64,000 nucleotides of DNA from Polytrichum commune (lineage: Eukaryota > Streptophyta > Polytrichopsida > Polytrichales > Polytrichaceae), in the NCBI GenBank assembly GCA_950295325.1, contig OX485805.1, forward strand, positions 51,856,758-51,920,757, given 5' to 3'. Under the pieces are notes generated by a model, which made no database searches, was not told the origin of the DNA, and was given only the letters and a program-made list of their open reading frames with translations. A program made the translations under genes and the position numbers. How positions within the stretch are numbered: the first letter of the stretch is position 1; each line of letters opens with the position of its first letter. Of the stretch, positions 38,883-49,935 are shown piece by piece.

Positions 38883-39792
38883 CTGTTCATTTAGCGTAGA
38901 TGCGTGAGGTGGAAAGTGAGAATTTGAATTCTAGGTGGGGTCATCTACTGAATTGTCATTAAGCTGAGTGAAAATTGAGGGATTTGATGAAGGCTCATGG
39001 GGTTTTGGAAGATAATCCCCAGGCCATGCGACTGCCTCCGAATCAAGTTCATGGTTTGAAGTGACTTTGGACAGAGCAAAAGGAAAGCACGTCTCATCAA
39101 AATGAACATCCTTAGAAGTCCAAGTACGTTTGATCATGGGGTTGTAAATCTGATACCCCTTAGTGGTTTCATTGTAACCAAGCAACACACATTTAATTGC
39201 TTTGTCATCCCATTTTTTGCGGGCATTAGTTGTCACAAGAGTGTACACTAAACAACCAAAGACTCTGAGGTGATCTACATTTGGGATACATCGGAAAAGT
39301 CGCTCATATGGTGTGGTGCCCTGATTTGCACGAGTTGAGGAGCGATTAAGCAAATAAACAGCTGTGATTATTGCTTCAGTCCAAAGTTCTATAGGAAGAT
39401 GACATCCAATAGCCAATGATCTAGCCTTTTCAAGAATAGTTATGTTTTTTCTCTCAGCCACACCATTTTGGTGGGGTGTGTGGGGTTGAGTTTTTTGGTG
39501 AATCATGCCCTTTTCATGCATGAAATCAACAAATGACTTCGAGATATATTCCCCACCCTTATCTGATCTCAACATTTTGATTTGTTTTCCGAATTGTAAT
39601 TCTATTTGTTTGTGGAATATTCTAAACTTGGACAAAGTTTCACTTTTCTTTTTGAAAAAAAACACCAAGGTTTAACGAGTAAAATCATCTGTAAAGGTCA
39701 GGATATACTTCGTACCCGAGGTAGATGAGACATGGAGTGGGCCACACAAGTCTGTGTGTAGAAGATCGAAAGTTTTTTCATTCTTCCTGCAG

Positions 39793-40330
39793 GTCGCCCT
39801 ATCCAAATGGTGGGTGATCGTGTGGAGCTCCATGAAGTCCGAGAACACCCAGGCGATCGTGGAGTTCATCTTCAAGGGACTCCAACCCCCCTGCTTGGTC
39901 CTAGGACATGAGTCTTGTAAAACATTATACACCCCCAACGGCAGGGTTGTAAGGAAACCCAACAACCCTGCCGTAAATCAATATCTTAAGGTCTTGAAGC
40001 CAATCGTATGGGACCAGCGTCCCACCATGGTCGGCTGTCCCTACGATGTTCGCCCCACCCGTCACAACACGTTGATGGTGGATGACAACGCTTCCAAGAA
40101 CATTTTGAACATGACATCCAACTTCATACTTTGCCCTACGTGGACGGTCGAAAGATCCAAGACCGCTTTTTGTTAGACCTAATTAAGTACCTTCAAACGC
40201 TCATGGGGAGCGGACTACCCGTGTCCCAGTTCCTTAGTTGTAATCCGATAGGCGAGAGATACATGGATCCGAGGGACTATATTATGTACAGAGAGTTGTA
40301 CGCTTACACGAAATATAATAAACTCATTTG
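39793..40330 (+). pseudogene. FCP1/NIF-type phosphatase-like fragment
   Basis: Starts exactly after a splice-acceptor-like 'ttcttcctgcag'. The first frame reads '[15 protein letters not shown]', similar to the 'vWSSmk' step of NLI-interacting-factor (FCP1-like) HAD phosphatases. It is followed by 'TLMVDDNASKNILN', the conserved loop with paired Asp. A single-base frameshift near 40108 leads into a second frame with 'LHTLPYVDGRK' and a C-terminal helical part ending at 40330. The catalytic DxDxT motif, expected upstream, is absent because Copia sequence abuts. It is probably a gene fragment captured or cut off by transposons. Family call comes from motif recall only. Confidence 0.5.
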
Positions 40331-40458
40331 AGATACTACATGGTGTGCCATTTGTGTAATATATTATGCCTCAAATGTATATTGATTTTCACATGCTCCC
40401 CCTCCCCCCCTTCCCTTGGGTTTTGTCTGTTTTTTTATTTTGGCATCAGCGTTTGAAG

Positions 40459-41204
40459 CCCTCGCTTGAGGTCGTCAGTGAATCAAACTTGAGAAGTTTC
40501 TTCTACGAGACCGTCTACGATGCCGCGTCCACCATCGACTACTCCAAGGAGCCCCTTGATGCTGGCGTCGTCAATAGCCCCCCACCCAAGCAAATCTTCC
40601 GACAATCTTCGTCTTCATCGTCGCTCAAGGGCATAGATTGCAAATGCATCCGGGTGTCCCCCTCTCGGCCCGGCGGCAATATTACACCTCAACGGCGGCT
40701 GCGGATGGACGCTCGGCCTGCGAAGAGTGGACCCCTCCCTATTCCTTTGCGGGATGCTTTGCCCCTCCTCGCCAACTCGGAAGCGAGCGCCCCCCGTGCC
40801 AAGGTGACCACCTGCACATGGCTTAACCACGCATTACAATCATTTTGCACTAAAAAGGAGCGTGTGACACGTTTGGGTATTCCTCCTCAAACTAACACAT
40901 GTGTTCTTGGCCTGACGCGTTGCAGGTTGCGTCCAACCTTAAACCTATGCGGTCCAGTGCGTCCATCGGGTTGGAGCGTTCGTACGCCATGCCCAAAAAT
41001 GCAAGACAATCCACTTCATCGTATTCGAATTCTTCGTCGTATAATTCGGGCGGCCAACGGAATCCAAAATGTGTTATGGAGGGCCCACGTCCCAACCTTG
41101 GCTATAGTCACGGGGCGGAGATTTTCAAGAATGTTGAAGCAATACGAGCAAAAGAAGCCGCTGCAAAAAAAAAGATACTATCTCCAAGGCTAGATAGGCC
41201 ATAG
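40459..41204 (+). pseudogene. Unrecognised exon-like sequence, possibly same gene as the phosphatase fragment
   Basis: Two exon-like blocks follow acceptor-like sequences. One begins after 'ttttggcatcag' at 40450 (frame 'RLKPSLEVVSESNLRSFF'), the other after 'gacgcgttgcag' near 40925 and runs to a stop at 41204. The second is Ser/Asn-rich, then lysine- and alanine-rich ('AIRAKEAAAKKK'). Codon-like composition and GC content exceed the surroundings. I recognise no family. It could be the distal part of the broken gene at 39793 or an independent captured gene. Confidence 0.3.
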
Positions 41205-41572
41205 TAGGCATAGGGTTTTGGGCCATAGGCACGATGATTTTGGGTCGCACTATTCATTGGATGTGTGTTGTTAGCATGCTATGCATTTTACATGCCATAC
41301 TTTGTATATTTTATTTGCAATAATATAAGTGTCATATCATTTCCCCTTCAATATGATGTAATGTTTGGATTGTCCTACCTAAACCATCTCGATATGAGTT
41401 CTTTATTGGTTCCTTGATATGAACACCCGCTTCAAAGTATTTGCATCTTACAACAATCTCCAATATTTGTGTCATTTTATCCATGTTCTTTTATTTGTAA
41501 AAGTCTCAAAATGCCCCAAAAGTCCCAAGTTAATGAATATAGTGTTATATTCTAAGGAGAATGCAATTATTG

Positions 41573-42452
41573 CAGACCTTGGACAACTGCCAAAATAACT
41601 AAAGTTAACTAGATTTTTTTCAAGGCATTTTAGGGAACAACTATAGTTAACTAAAAAAATTTCAAACCCATTTGAAAAACAACTAAAGTTAACTAGAAAA
41701 CATCAAGACCAAATTCAAGAACAACTATAGTTAACTAGAATTTTTTTAACAACTATACCTATGTATCTAACTATAGTTAGTTAAAAAAAACTTCAATAAA
41801 ATTTTAGTCAATTGTAGTTATGAAATATAAACATCAAGCCTCATATTCTTCATCTGCCTCAATGTTGTCCTTATCTTCATCGTTGGTGTCATATTCCGAC
41901 ATAATTGGTCGCTTAGGAATAAAATTCTCCCATTGCGAGTCAAGCTTGACTACCTCAGATACGTCAGAACAAAGTAAATGCTTGTTCATCTTTAGGAACA
42001 TGTTGATTTCAATTAAACCTGCTCGCAAAGAAAATCGCTTTGGAGCAATGACATCATTCATAACACAAGAGTTTGAAGCCTAATCCACCACCACATCGAT
42101 GACTTGAGTTAGTTGACACAATGAAGCATAGATACCTTGCTTGCTCCAGATTGTCAAGTGTGCTCTCAAGAGGCTCCAGACCAAAAGGAGGAGAAGCTTC
42201 AAGATATAATAATTATTTTGAAAACCATTTGCCTTTAGCCCCTCGTTCCTCGTCATCCTACCACAATTTAAGGCTGCACTTAATGTTAGTTAACTAGATA
42301 TAACTATAGTTAACTAGATTTTTTGGTAGTTTGAATTCAAAACAACTATAGTTAACTGGATTTTTTGACCGGTCAAATCGTGAACAACTGTAGTTACGAA
42401 GGGCAACTAGTTAACTACTAGTTGATTTAGTTGGTTAGTTGTCCAAGGTCTG
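41573..42452. mobile_element. hAT-type element, 880 bp
   Basis: Perfect 8-bp duplications 'aattattg' (41565-41572 and 42453-42460) flank terminal inverted repeats beginning 'cagaccttggacaact'. Sub-terminal repeats of the palindromic phrase 'aactatagttaactag' occur many times at both ends. The 8-bp duplication and CAG start fit the hAT superfamily. A short minus-strand transposase-like relic lies inside. Confidence 0.85.
41834..42061 (-). pseudogene. hAT transposase C-terminal remnant
   Basis: A 75-codon minus-strand frame contains 'SLRAGLIEINMFLKMNKHLL', reminiscent of the C-terminal dimerisation region of hAT transposases, followed by an acidic tail. Its position inside an element with hAT ends and target duplication supports the reading. 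Everything N-terminal is lost or unreadable. Confidence 0.4.
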
Positions 42453-42460
42453 AATTATTG

Positions 42461-44515
42461 TTACAAAAAATTCATGAATATGGAAATTGCTACAACTTTT
42501 GAAGCGTAAATTTAAGGGTTACATATATTCGTTCTATAGGTTAATCCATAATCACTCATCTCAATGCTACTCCTTGACTATGACAATTGTCAAAAAAATT
42601 ATGAGGTTAATTGATCACAAGTTGCCACTAATTAACTTTAGCTTTGTTCACCTAAAAAATATAGATCTCATCTATGTCATCATTACATGACCCTAGTGAG
42701 AGGTTAAATGGACCTGGTTGACCTTACTACATGTACTAGAGTCCTCATTTACCAAGATTAAGATGTATGATGTGTGGAGAAAGAATATTGATGGGGTTAT
42801 TTCTCCATAATCCAAACATTATTCTATTTGTGCTCCCAGTCGGACCACTCAATAAAGTTATGGAAATATCCTGATATAAAATTAATCAACACTCTAAAAT
42901 GTACAATTGTGAGTTCAACTTGACACTGCAGCATTCTGCAGATTCTCAACATATCATCGTCCCATCCCTTTGTCCACCGAACTGAAGGTAACTATTGACT
43001 AATGTTATGGCATGCACTTCCTCTGCGCAAATGAAAAGGTGTCTCAGCATATGATGTTGACATAGGTGTCAATTTGCATCAATAAATGTTTCTAGCCTTC
43101 AAGAGAAGACATGCATGTTCTATGGAAAGTCTAGCTAGCCTCCTAAGGGAAGACAACTGTGAGATGATGGCCCAATTCAAGGCACTGTTGGTTTTGATTG
43201 TAAAAGGAATTCCGTGACGAAGAAGATAATCAACATCCCAAAGTTTAAAATACCAATATAATATGAAGACCATTCCCAGACCATAGCTCAAGCCTTGCAT
43301 TCGATAGGCTGGAAATTTTTGAGAACGAGGCTCCCATATGACCAAAATTTGTGTCATCAAATCCAGAACCTGGCACATAACATTATTCAGTTGTTATCAT
43401 GCATTCCATTTTAAAGAATGTTCAGTGACAACGCTTCACTTGAGTTTACCAGGTTGAATCTACTTAGATAAGTATTCATAAGGTATAACTCTAGCACCTT
43501 ACATGACACATTCCCGACCCCCCCCCCCCCCCAACCTGGTCACTTAATTGAATATAAAATGACATTGTGCGTACTAGACTATCTTGTTCTTAAAATTCAA
43601 GTGCAGCGCTAGAACATTATTATTAGCTCTATTTTGTTAAACATAAATGTGATGAAATTCCATGGAACCACCTACATACCCATGGACATTTTGGGAATGT
43701 TTTTATTACCATGACTGTATCGTATTTTAAGTTTTCATTGAATACCTTCACCCAATGGCTATATGGAAGAAATGATACCCACACAACAGTTGCACAACCC
43801 TATGATTTCACTATCCGTTCTCTGTACTTTTCAACCTCTTTACATATGCATGAGTGAACCGGAGCAATGGGGAAGCAAGGATTTTTTGGGCAATTCACCA
43901 CATGGGAAACATGTAGTTAAGTGGTGAATACCTGTTTAATGCAGGCCCCTTCCCCAAGAATGTCCAGTAAATTAAATCAACCTCTATATCCGTGAAATTC
44001 CTCTCAATTAGTAGTGGTTCCAGAGGCTCTCTTCAAGATACCATAATGAACAAATTTCGGACAAAAATAAGCATCACTTCGTTGAACTTTTCTGTAATTT
44101 CCCTAGTAATGAGCACAAAGTTTGAGGACTCACCAGAACGTAAAGTCGCAGAACTATCCATGGCCATTGAGTCACTCTTGAAGCTGCTGCATGCTTCAAT
44201 ATGCCATCAGACGTCCAGCTTGGCGTAAGGTGCTTTGAGGGAGCTGACAAGGAAGATTGGCCAGTAAATCAGACCTTCAACCCTAGAACACTCCCGCACA
44301 GATTCATAGACCGAAAATTTGACCCAAAAATGAACAGAATTGCTGGTTTGTTATTGATTATATATATGGAACGCAAGACGTTGGTTGCGTTTGTTAATGT
44401 ACATGACATACACTTTGGACGCCAAGCATGCACTTCGAGAATGCTACTTTGATCTGTGTGCTGTATCCGAAGGAGACTACACTCTACATCCTCAAAAGAG
44501 TATAAATAATGATAC
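42461..44515 (-). other. Intergenic DNA with unassigned exon-like minus-strand segments
   Basis: Minus-strand stretches with splice-like borders include 43379-43270 (frame with 'SGFDDTNFGHMGASFSKIS' after 'gttatgtgccag'), about 44200-44050 (frame with 'MDSSATLRSGESSNFVLI') and about 42990-42930 ('VRWTKGWDDDMLRICRMLQ'). They do not join into a confident gene and I do not recognise the family. A C-run lies at 43518-43532. They may be remnants of a decayed or captured gene downstream of the exostosin gene. Confidence 0.25.
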
Positions 44516-45988
44516 CTAGCGTGAACTGTTCCTACGAGTATATCTGATGGTGTGTCGTCGGAGCCACAGCTCGTACAAGGTCATGTGGAATGCGTCGTAG
44601 GCCAGGGGAGGTGTGTTCCATTCCATGTGCTTGCTAGCTTGATGTCCGAGGTATTGCATTCTCCAATACTTCTTTTCAGGAATATCAGTTAACAGGTGCT
44701 TCAGGTCTGGAACGTCCTTGATGTCAAGAAGTACTGAGAACTCGTTCCAATTCAAAATATTCTGGAATGGCAACTCATGGAAGACGGAGTTTTCCATCAC
44801 TAGTACCGGCACGCAACCGAACCGTAAACAATCAACAATGTTTAAGGTTACGTGTGGTGAGAAAACCACACAGAATCTGCTTCTTGCTAGCTTCTTATAG
44901 GTAGCGGCAGGGTCGAGTGTTGGACCGGATTCAACATCAAAAGCACTATCGGCTCGCCATCTTTCAACCCAAATGGTAGAGGCGGCTGAGTCGCTTGTCA
45001 AAGGATCGCTGACATAGGCGAGTGTTGATGATCTCTCCAATTTCTCGGCAAGAGCAGAACTAATGTCTTCCACAGAGACAGGTCTGTAATGTGGAAACAC
45101 AACGTCTTTATGTGGGAAGAAGTCTTGTAATTCGGACCCGAGAGGAGAACAGGCTACCTTAATGGCATTCTTGCTAAGCTCCAAGAAGTTTCTGTGAAGA
45201 TCCTCAACATAAGCGTGGCACGACAGATAGAAATGATCAGCCCCTAGAGATCGAGACCAATAAGGATATTTGTCTCGCACCTTCTGCACGTGGCGCCTTA
45301 GCTGTAGGCCGACTTTACCAGGGCCTAGTTCAATCCACAAAGAGTCGATTGAGACTGGGAGCAAGTACAGTTGCGCTTCTTCAGGGTTGTCAGTGATGAA
45401 ATTCTCGCTCTTTGCAAGAGTTCGGAAGAAGAAATCGGCGGTGCTGCTGAGGTCGAGCTCGTCCTCGTTAGACGTCGCTCCCTCGCCTGATGTGTGAACG
45501 TAGTCATAACTGTCTTTCGTGGAACTAGGGTAAATGAAAACCCTCATCCTTCTCGCCATCTCGCCATAGGTTAAGGCGAAAACTCGAGGAGAGTGGTAAA
45601 GTTGCGGAAGGCTTTCCTTAAGCTTCTCGAGTTCAATGTCGGAGATGTCATGACCTAAAGGTGAAACTCCGCGAGAAACATCTTTAGCGTTAACATCTAT
45701 AATTTCTTCGTTCTCCTCTTGGGTATTTAACGATCCAGTAGACCTTCTAACTATCGACACTGCTTGGAAATCAGAAGAACTCGAAAATTCATCCGAAATG
45801 ACTGGCAATCTGGAATCCCTGAAAGTACTAGTGTGCTCGACAGAAGAGCCGAACCTGGAAATATAAACCGACGTCTCGGGAATGGCAACAGATAATTCCC
45901 GGAACCAGGTTCCCAGTAGCCAGGCCGACACAAAGCAACATAGAATAACAAGTGATACTAGACCGATCTGCCTTCGAATTGGCTCCAT
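44516..45988 (-). CDS. Exostosin-family glycosyltransferase (GT47), single exon
   Basis: A 490-aa uninterrupted frame. Residues about 9-27 form a hydrophobic signal anchor, giving type II Golgi-membrane topology. A Ser-rich stem extends to about residue 140. The exostosin domain (about 145-440) contains 'MRVFIYP', 'EEAQLYLLPVS', 'YWSRSLGADHFYLSCHA', 'FPHYRP' and, near the C-terminus, 'LARSRFCVVFSPHVTLNIVDCLRFGCVPVL'. These are hallmark steps of plant GT47 proteins. Family members transfer sugars onto xyloglucan, pectin, xylan or arabinan; the acceptor here cannot be told. Many plant GT47 proteins have 'LCPxG' where this one has 'FSPHV', which may mark a divergent clade. The next upstream ORF in frame ends before the ATG, and no introns are needed. 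Confidence 0.85.
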   Translation of the reverse strand: MEPIRRQIGLVSLVILCCFVSAWLLGTWFRELSVAIPETSVYISRFGSSVEHTSTFRDSRLPVISDEFSSSSDFQAVSIVRRSTGSLNTQEENEEIIDVNAKDVSRGVSPLGHDISDIELEKLKESLPQLYHSPRVFALTYGEMARRMRVFIYPSSTKDSYDYVHTSGEGATSNEDELDLSSTADFFFRTLAKSENFITDNPEEAQLYLLPVSIDSLWIELGPGKVGLQLRRHVQKVRDKYPYWSRSLGADHFYLSCHAYVEDLHRNFLELSKNAIKVACSPLGSELQDFFPHKDVVFPHYRPVSVEDISSALAEKLERSSTLAYVSDPLTSDSAASTIWVERWRADSAFDVESGPTLDPAATYKKLARSRFCVVFSPHVTLNIVDCLRFGCVPVLVMENSVFHELPFQNILNWNEFSVLLDIKDVPDLKHLLTDIPEKKYWRMQYLGHQASKHMEWNTPPLAYDAFHMTLYELWLRRHTIRYTRRNSSR

Positions 45989-47454
45989 AGCTACGAGTTT
46001 ACTGCTGTCGCTAGCTCGATAGTAATGCTCGCTGCGATGCAGGAAAGCCTCACCGCACTCTGGAGTCTGAGAGATTGAAAGAGATTAGAAAGATCACAAG
46101 TGGTCAGAACCCCTTCTTTGAAGTAAAGAACAGCAGTTTACGTATGTGGATTTATCAAAAGATGACGATTTAACAATGACACGGATTTATAGACACACTT
46201 CTGCCATGAGCATTGCATGGACGAAGGTGTTTTGAGAGAGACATCCACAGTATTTTGCACACAAGTAATCTCTTGCCTCAATTTGACCTGAGCAGGGACA
46301 TGAGTGACGGGCTGATATGCACAAGAGAGTAGAAGTGAGCGGGAAATTAAGTGAACTACGGGAGATCAAGAGCTGATCAGCCGACAAGCATCTGCGTGGG
46401 AAGGGGTTTGACCTTGATCGCTACGCTATCCTTTGAGGAGAATATTGTCCATGTCCACATCGAGTGGTAATTCAAACTTGCTAAGACTGTGTGTTGAGTG
46501 CTTAATTATGTTCTGATCTTCGGTAGCCCTTCAGTAATGTAAGCCACATGCCAGAGAAAGTTTGAGTGTCATGAAGATTTTGAAGAGATAAACGGCCAGA
46601 GTTCAGACATGATCCATGAAGACAAATTGGAATGAGAAAAATTAGGCTAGAATGAGGCTAATGCTATGCTTGTTCAAATGCGCTTAAGCCTGTGATTTCT
46701 ATGTCAAGACTTTGGAAGCTTCAGCTGGAGCTCCTGAAACAGGACTTCCTTCGAGGATAGACATGTTTGTACACGGCGGACACGCAATCGGCTCTATATC
46801 AGTATATCAGACAGAAGACCCGAGCCAGGGCATACACTAAGACAACTGCCTGAACACGAGGTGAGTTGCTTCCCTACAAATCACCTAGCTAGGGAGTCGA
46901 TGCCGAACTCCTCAGATGCTACTATACGCCGGACACCCCAGTGATGCCCCCTGCAAATCCGCACAAACCCTGACGTGATTCGTCAAATCAATCGAAGAGT
47001 GTCCAGCAATTGCATGCTCCAAACTCCGGACTCGGTAGGCAGGGACAACAACCAACAATCAGGGGCGCTTAACGATATCATCATAACCACGGACTCGGAT
47101 TTGTGATACAGATCGATCCTAGAAAAAGGAGCAACCAGAAAACCCTGGACGTATTTGTACCGGACCAGATACCTCCGGCAAGGGTTATGGTAACTTAGCC
47201 AAAAAACCTCTCGCCCTTCAACTCCATTTATGTGAGTGGCTTGTATTTATAAACCACCTCTTTCACCGTCAATGATTCAACTAAGGTAGAGGGTGCTAAA
47301 AGCAACACCCCATCCAAAACCATCACCTATAAACGCCTCCCAATTGCCAACACTCTACAACCTTGAACCATATCCGGAGGTGTAGGAGTGTCTGGCCCAC
47401 GGAGTGACGGTTTTAGGTGTCATTAGTAGTGTCACCTCATAGCGGCCTCCACTA
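45989..47454. other. Exostosin promoter/leader and intergenic DNA
   Basis: 45989 to about 46450 lies upstream of the exostosin ATG and should contain its promoter; no TATA box stood out. The rest shows no recognised gene or complete repeat. Confidence 0.4.
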
Positions 47455-47901
47455 GAGTCTACCCTCTATAAATGTTAAACCTCGGGAGTGGATCAAAGTT
47501 AACATTTATAGAGGTGTTAACAGTTAACAATTATAAAATTACTTTTTTGAGCAATATACAAATCTTAACATTTATAAATATAAGCAATTGTGAAGAGTCC
47601 TTGTGAGAGAATACCATTCATAAAATTGCAAACCCAATCAGAATTTTATTCAATATCAAGTTTACAAATCACTTGAGAGAGAGAGAGGAATGTAACTGGA
47701 TGTGTAGTTTTTATCATTCATATTATGGTTGTATTTCATTCGTTAACATTTATAGAGTCAAATTTACAAAGAAGGGAGTACCATTTTGTTAACAGTTAAC
47801 ACGTTTAACATTTATAGTGTGCAATATGTGGGGAGTAGAAGAAAGTTAACATTTAGAGAGGATTAACACTTATAGGTGTAACATTTATAGAGGGTGGACT
47901 G
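47455..47901. mobile_element. Mariner/Stowaway-like MITE, 447 bp
   Basis: TA on both sides (47453-47454, 47902-47903). The ends are 23-base inverted repeats 'gagtctaccctctataaatg' and, from the right, 'cagtccaccctctataaatg', differing at two positions. 'gttaacatttatag' recurs inside. There is no coding sequence. Confidence 0.8.
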
Positions 47902-47903
47902 TA

Positions 47904-49935
47904 CCTTCATGTAGGGTAGGTAACGGGCTCCACTCTATCTTGGGTTGGTTCAAGGTGGGATTAGGGTGGCTTGTCAATGCCTATTCTAGCCATTCTATTC
48001 ACAACGCCAAGGAGGTCGGCCCACAAAGCACAAAACGGTCATTTCCTGGGATGCAAGGGGGTTGGTTCCCGGGATGCAAGGTGATGGTTTTGCAAGCGAA
48101 CTGGGTGGGATCATGGAGGTAGCCGTGTGGCTTTGCATACCATTACTACTTGGGCTTTGATGTAGTTTGGGTCTAGTACCCAACTATGTTGTGTTGGTTC
48201 TAGGCAATGAAGGTGGCGGTCCTCATCATATGCGACGTTGCCATACACGGGGCCTATGGATTGGTATAAGGAAGCTAGTAGTTTTGACTTTGAATATTCA
48301 TCAAATATTCAATTGAGACTAAAAATATTTTTTCTTTCTTGATACCTATGTTTAGCCCAAAGGCTAATATGAATATATATTTTATATATCAACCACATAA
48401 CCATATGTATGTACAATAGCTTAAAGTGTTGGTTTAAGCACCCTCTACCTTATTGCTTGTCCACATATCCACCTAGCTTATCTACAGTCACAGCGATTAA
48501 GATAGAAACATCTAAAGCGCTTAATGACCACTAGTGGTGCACTAGACTTGGTGCACTACATAGAGTGGTTCTTGTGCAGACTCAAAATGGTTAATTGGAA
48601 AAGTGGTAGTTCGAAAAGGGCGCACTGTTAGATGAGATATAATGATTGGCTAGATAAGTGTTGTTTCACACCACTTGCAATCACTTTTGGGTGCCATTAA
48701 GTTAACCGTTTTGCGTGTCTTTGTATGTGGAGTAGATAATTTTGATGTTTAGATTAGGGAGACTCTATTATATGAGTAGGGGTTTGACTTACTTGCCTCT
48801 TTGAGAAAATATAACTAATAATTAAGAGGAATAAAATTACGAAACAACTTGCATTCCTCATCATTTCTTCTTCTCCATCTCTGCAAAATATTGCACAAAA
48901 TTTCAAGCCACTCGTTCTAGCCGAATCACCTTATGTTCATGGGTTATGGTATTTCTACCTTATATGACACATTTCCGCTTGACCAAACTTTCTAGTGTTG
49001 ATTTACCCCGATATTAGGATAACGATGCTCGTAGTCTGACATTTTTTAGGCTTGATTTGTCATATAACATAGGACCGGTAATGAATGCGTGCATGTGGTG
49101 GGATCCACATGGAGGATCTGTCTTGGGATTGGGGAGTACGTGGTGAATTCATCAATGGGTTAGCTCAAGTTCATTGTTTTAAACCTTGGTTTCAAAGCAG
49201 ACGTTGCATTGTTTAGTCGTTGGGTTTGGGTGCAAGTTGAAGGGTTTAGGGATTGATGGATCTGCATACTAGAATTCCGAAGTTGTTGACTTTTCTTCTT
49301 GGTTTGAAATTTTTCCTCATACTTGAATCTCACATCTCTTTGTATTGGAAATTTCAATCCTCTCGATTTATACTCCTATATTTGCCCATACCACTCTTCA
49401 ATTTCTTGGCTTTGGAGGTGTCAGTAGTCTTGAGTGGTGGATGCTTGCCATTTATTTTGGTTATAATTTCAACAATTTTGGTGTTGATGACCACATTTGC
49501 ACACAAAACATCTTGTGTGCAATTTGATAAGCATTGACCTCCTCTGCATTTGGTTATGTCACCGGAAGATGTTTACAATATGGATGAGATTAGTTTATTT
49601 TAACGAGCCCAACCAAACAAGACACTTGCGTAAGGAAAAGTTCGTGGGCGCAAAATTCAAAAAGACCGTCTCACTCTTGCTCTTGTTGTAAACACAACAA
49701 GCATTAATAGGTTGGAACATGTGATTATTTTAAAGTCTCTAATGCCCAAGATGCTTTGGAAGGTGGTTGCCAACAAATTATGTGTAGTGGTTTGCAAACC
49801 AAACAGTTGGGATGACATTAGATGTATTTAAGAGTTGGATGTAGACTCATTGTATATTTCAATTATAATAAAGATTTAGGTATTTTTAATTATGGATAAT
49901 TATGGCATTCATTCCCTTAAGCATGTTGGTAGGGG
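47904..49935. other. Gene-free interval
   Basis: No convincing gene. Hydrophobic open frames around 49253-49537 look like chance frames in AT-rich DNA. The rest is unassigned. Confidence 0.45.

Larger units (their letters stand above)
34348..39792 (-). pseudogene. Ty1/Copia pol pseudogene, split by a MULE
   Basis: On the minus strand, 39790-38892 holds integrase ('[11 protein letters not shown]', 'LRSDKGGEY', 'NGVAERKN'). After the MULE (36267-38882), 36257-34348 holds the linker, reverse transcriptase ('LYVDDLYMTGD') and RNase H ('DADWAGD', 'SSTEAEYMA', 'DILTKPLG'). Conceptually removing the MULE and one 9-bp duplication puts the two halves back in one frame. Independent damage includes in-frame stops near 39670, 38932 and 35793 and a frameshift near 34570. 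Gag and protease are missing: homology stops at about 39790, where phosphatase-like sequence begins. The element is inactive. Integrase-before-RT order defines Copia. Confidence 0.9.

Noticed and set aside
40366-41193. 275-codon continuous + frame
   Set aside because: It reads through intron-like sequence and changes character at acceptor-like sites; the exon-like blocks in other frames look more protein-like.
49253-49537. Hydrophobic 94-codon frame resembling a membrane protein
   Set aside because: Low-complexity, T-rich DNA gives Leu/Phe/Ile-rich translations by chance; no splice or domain support.
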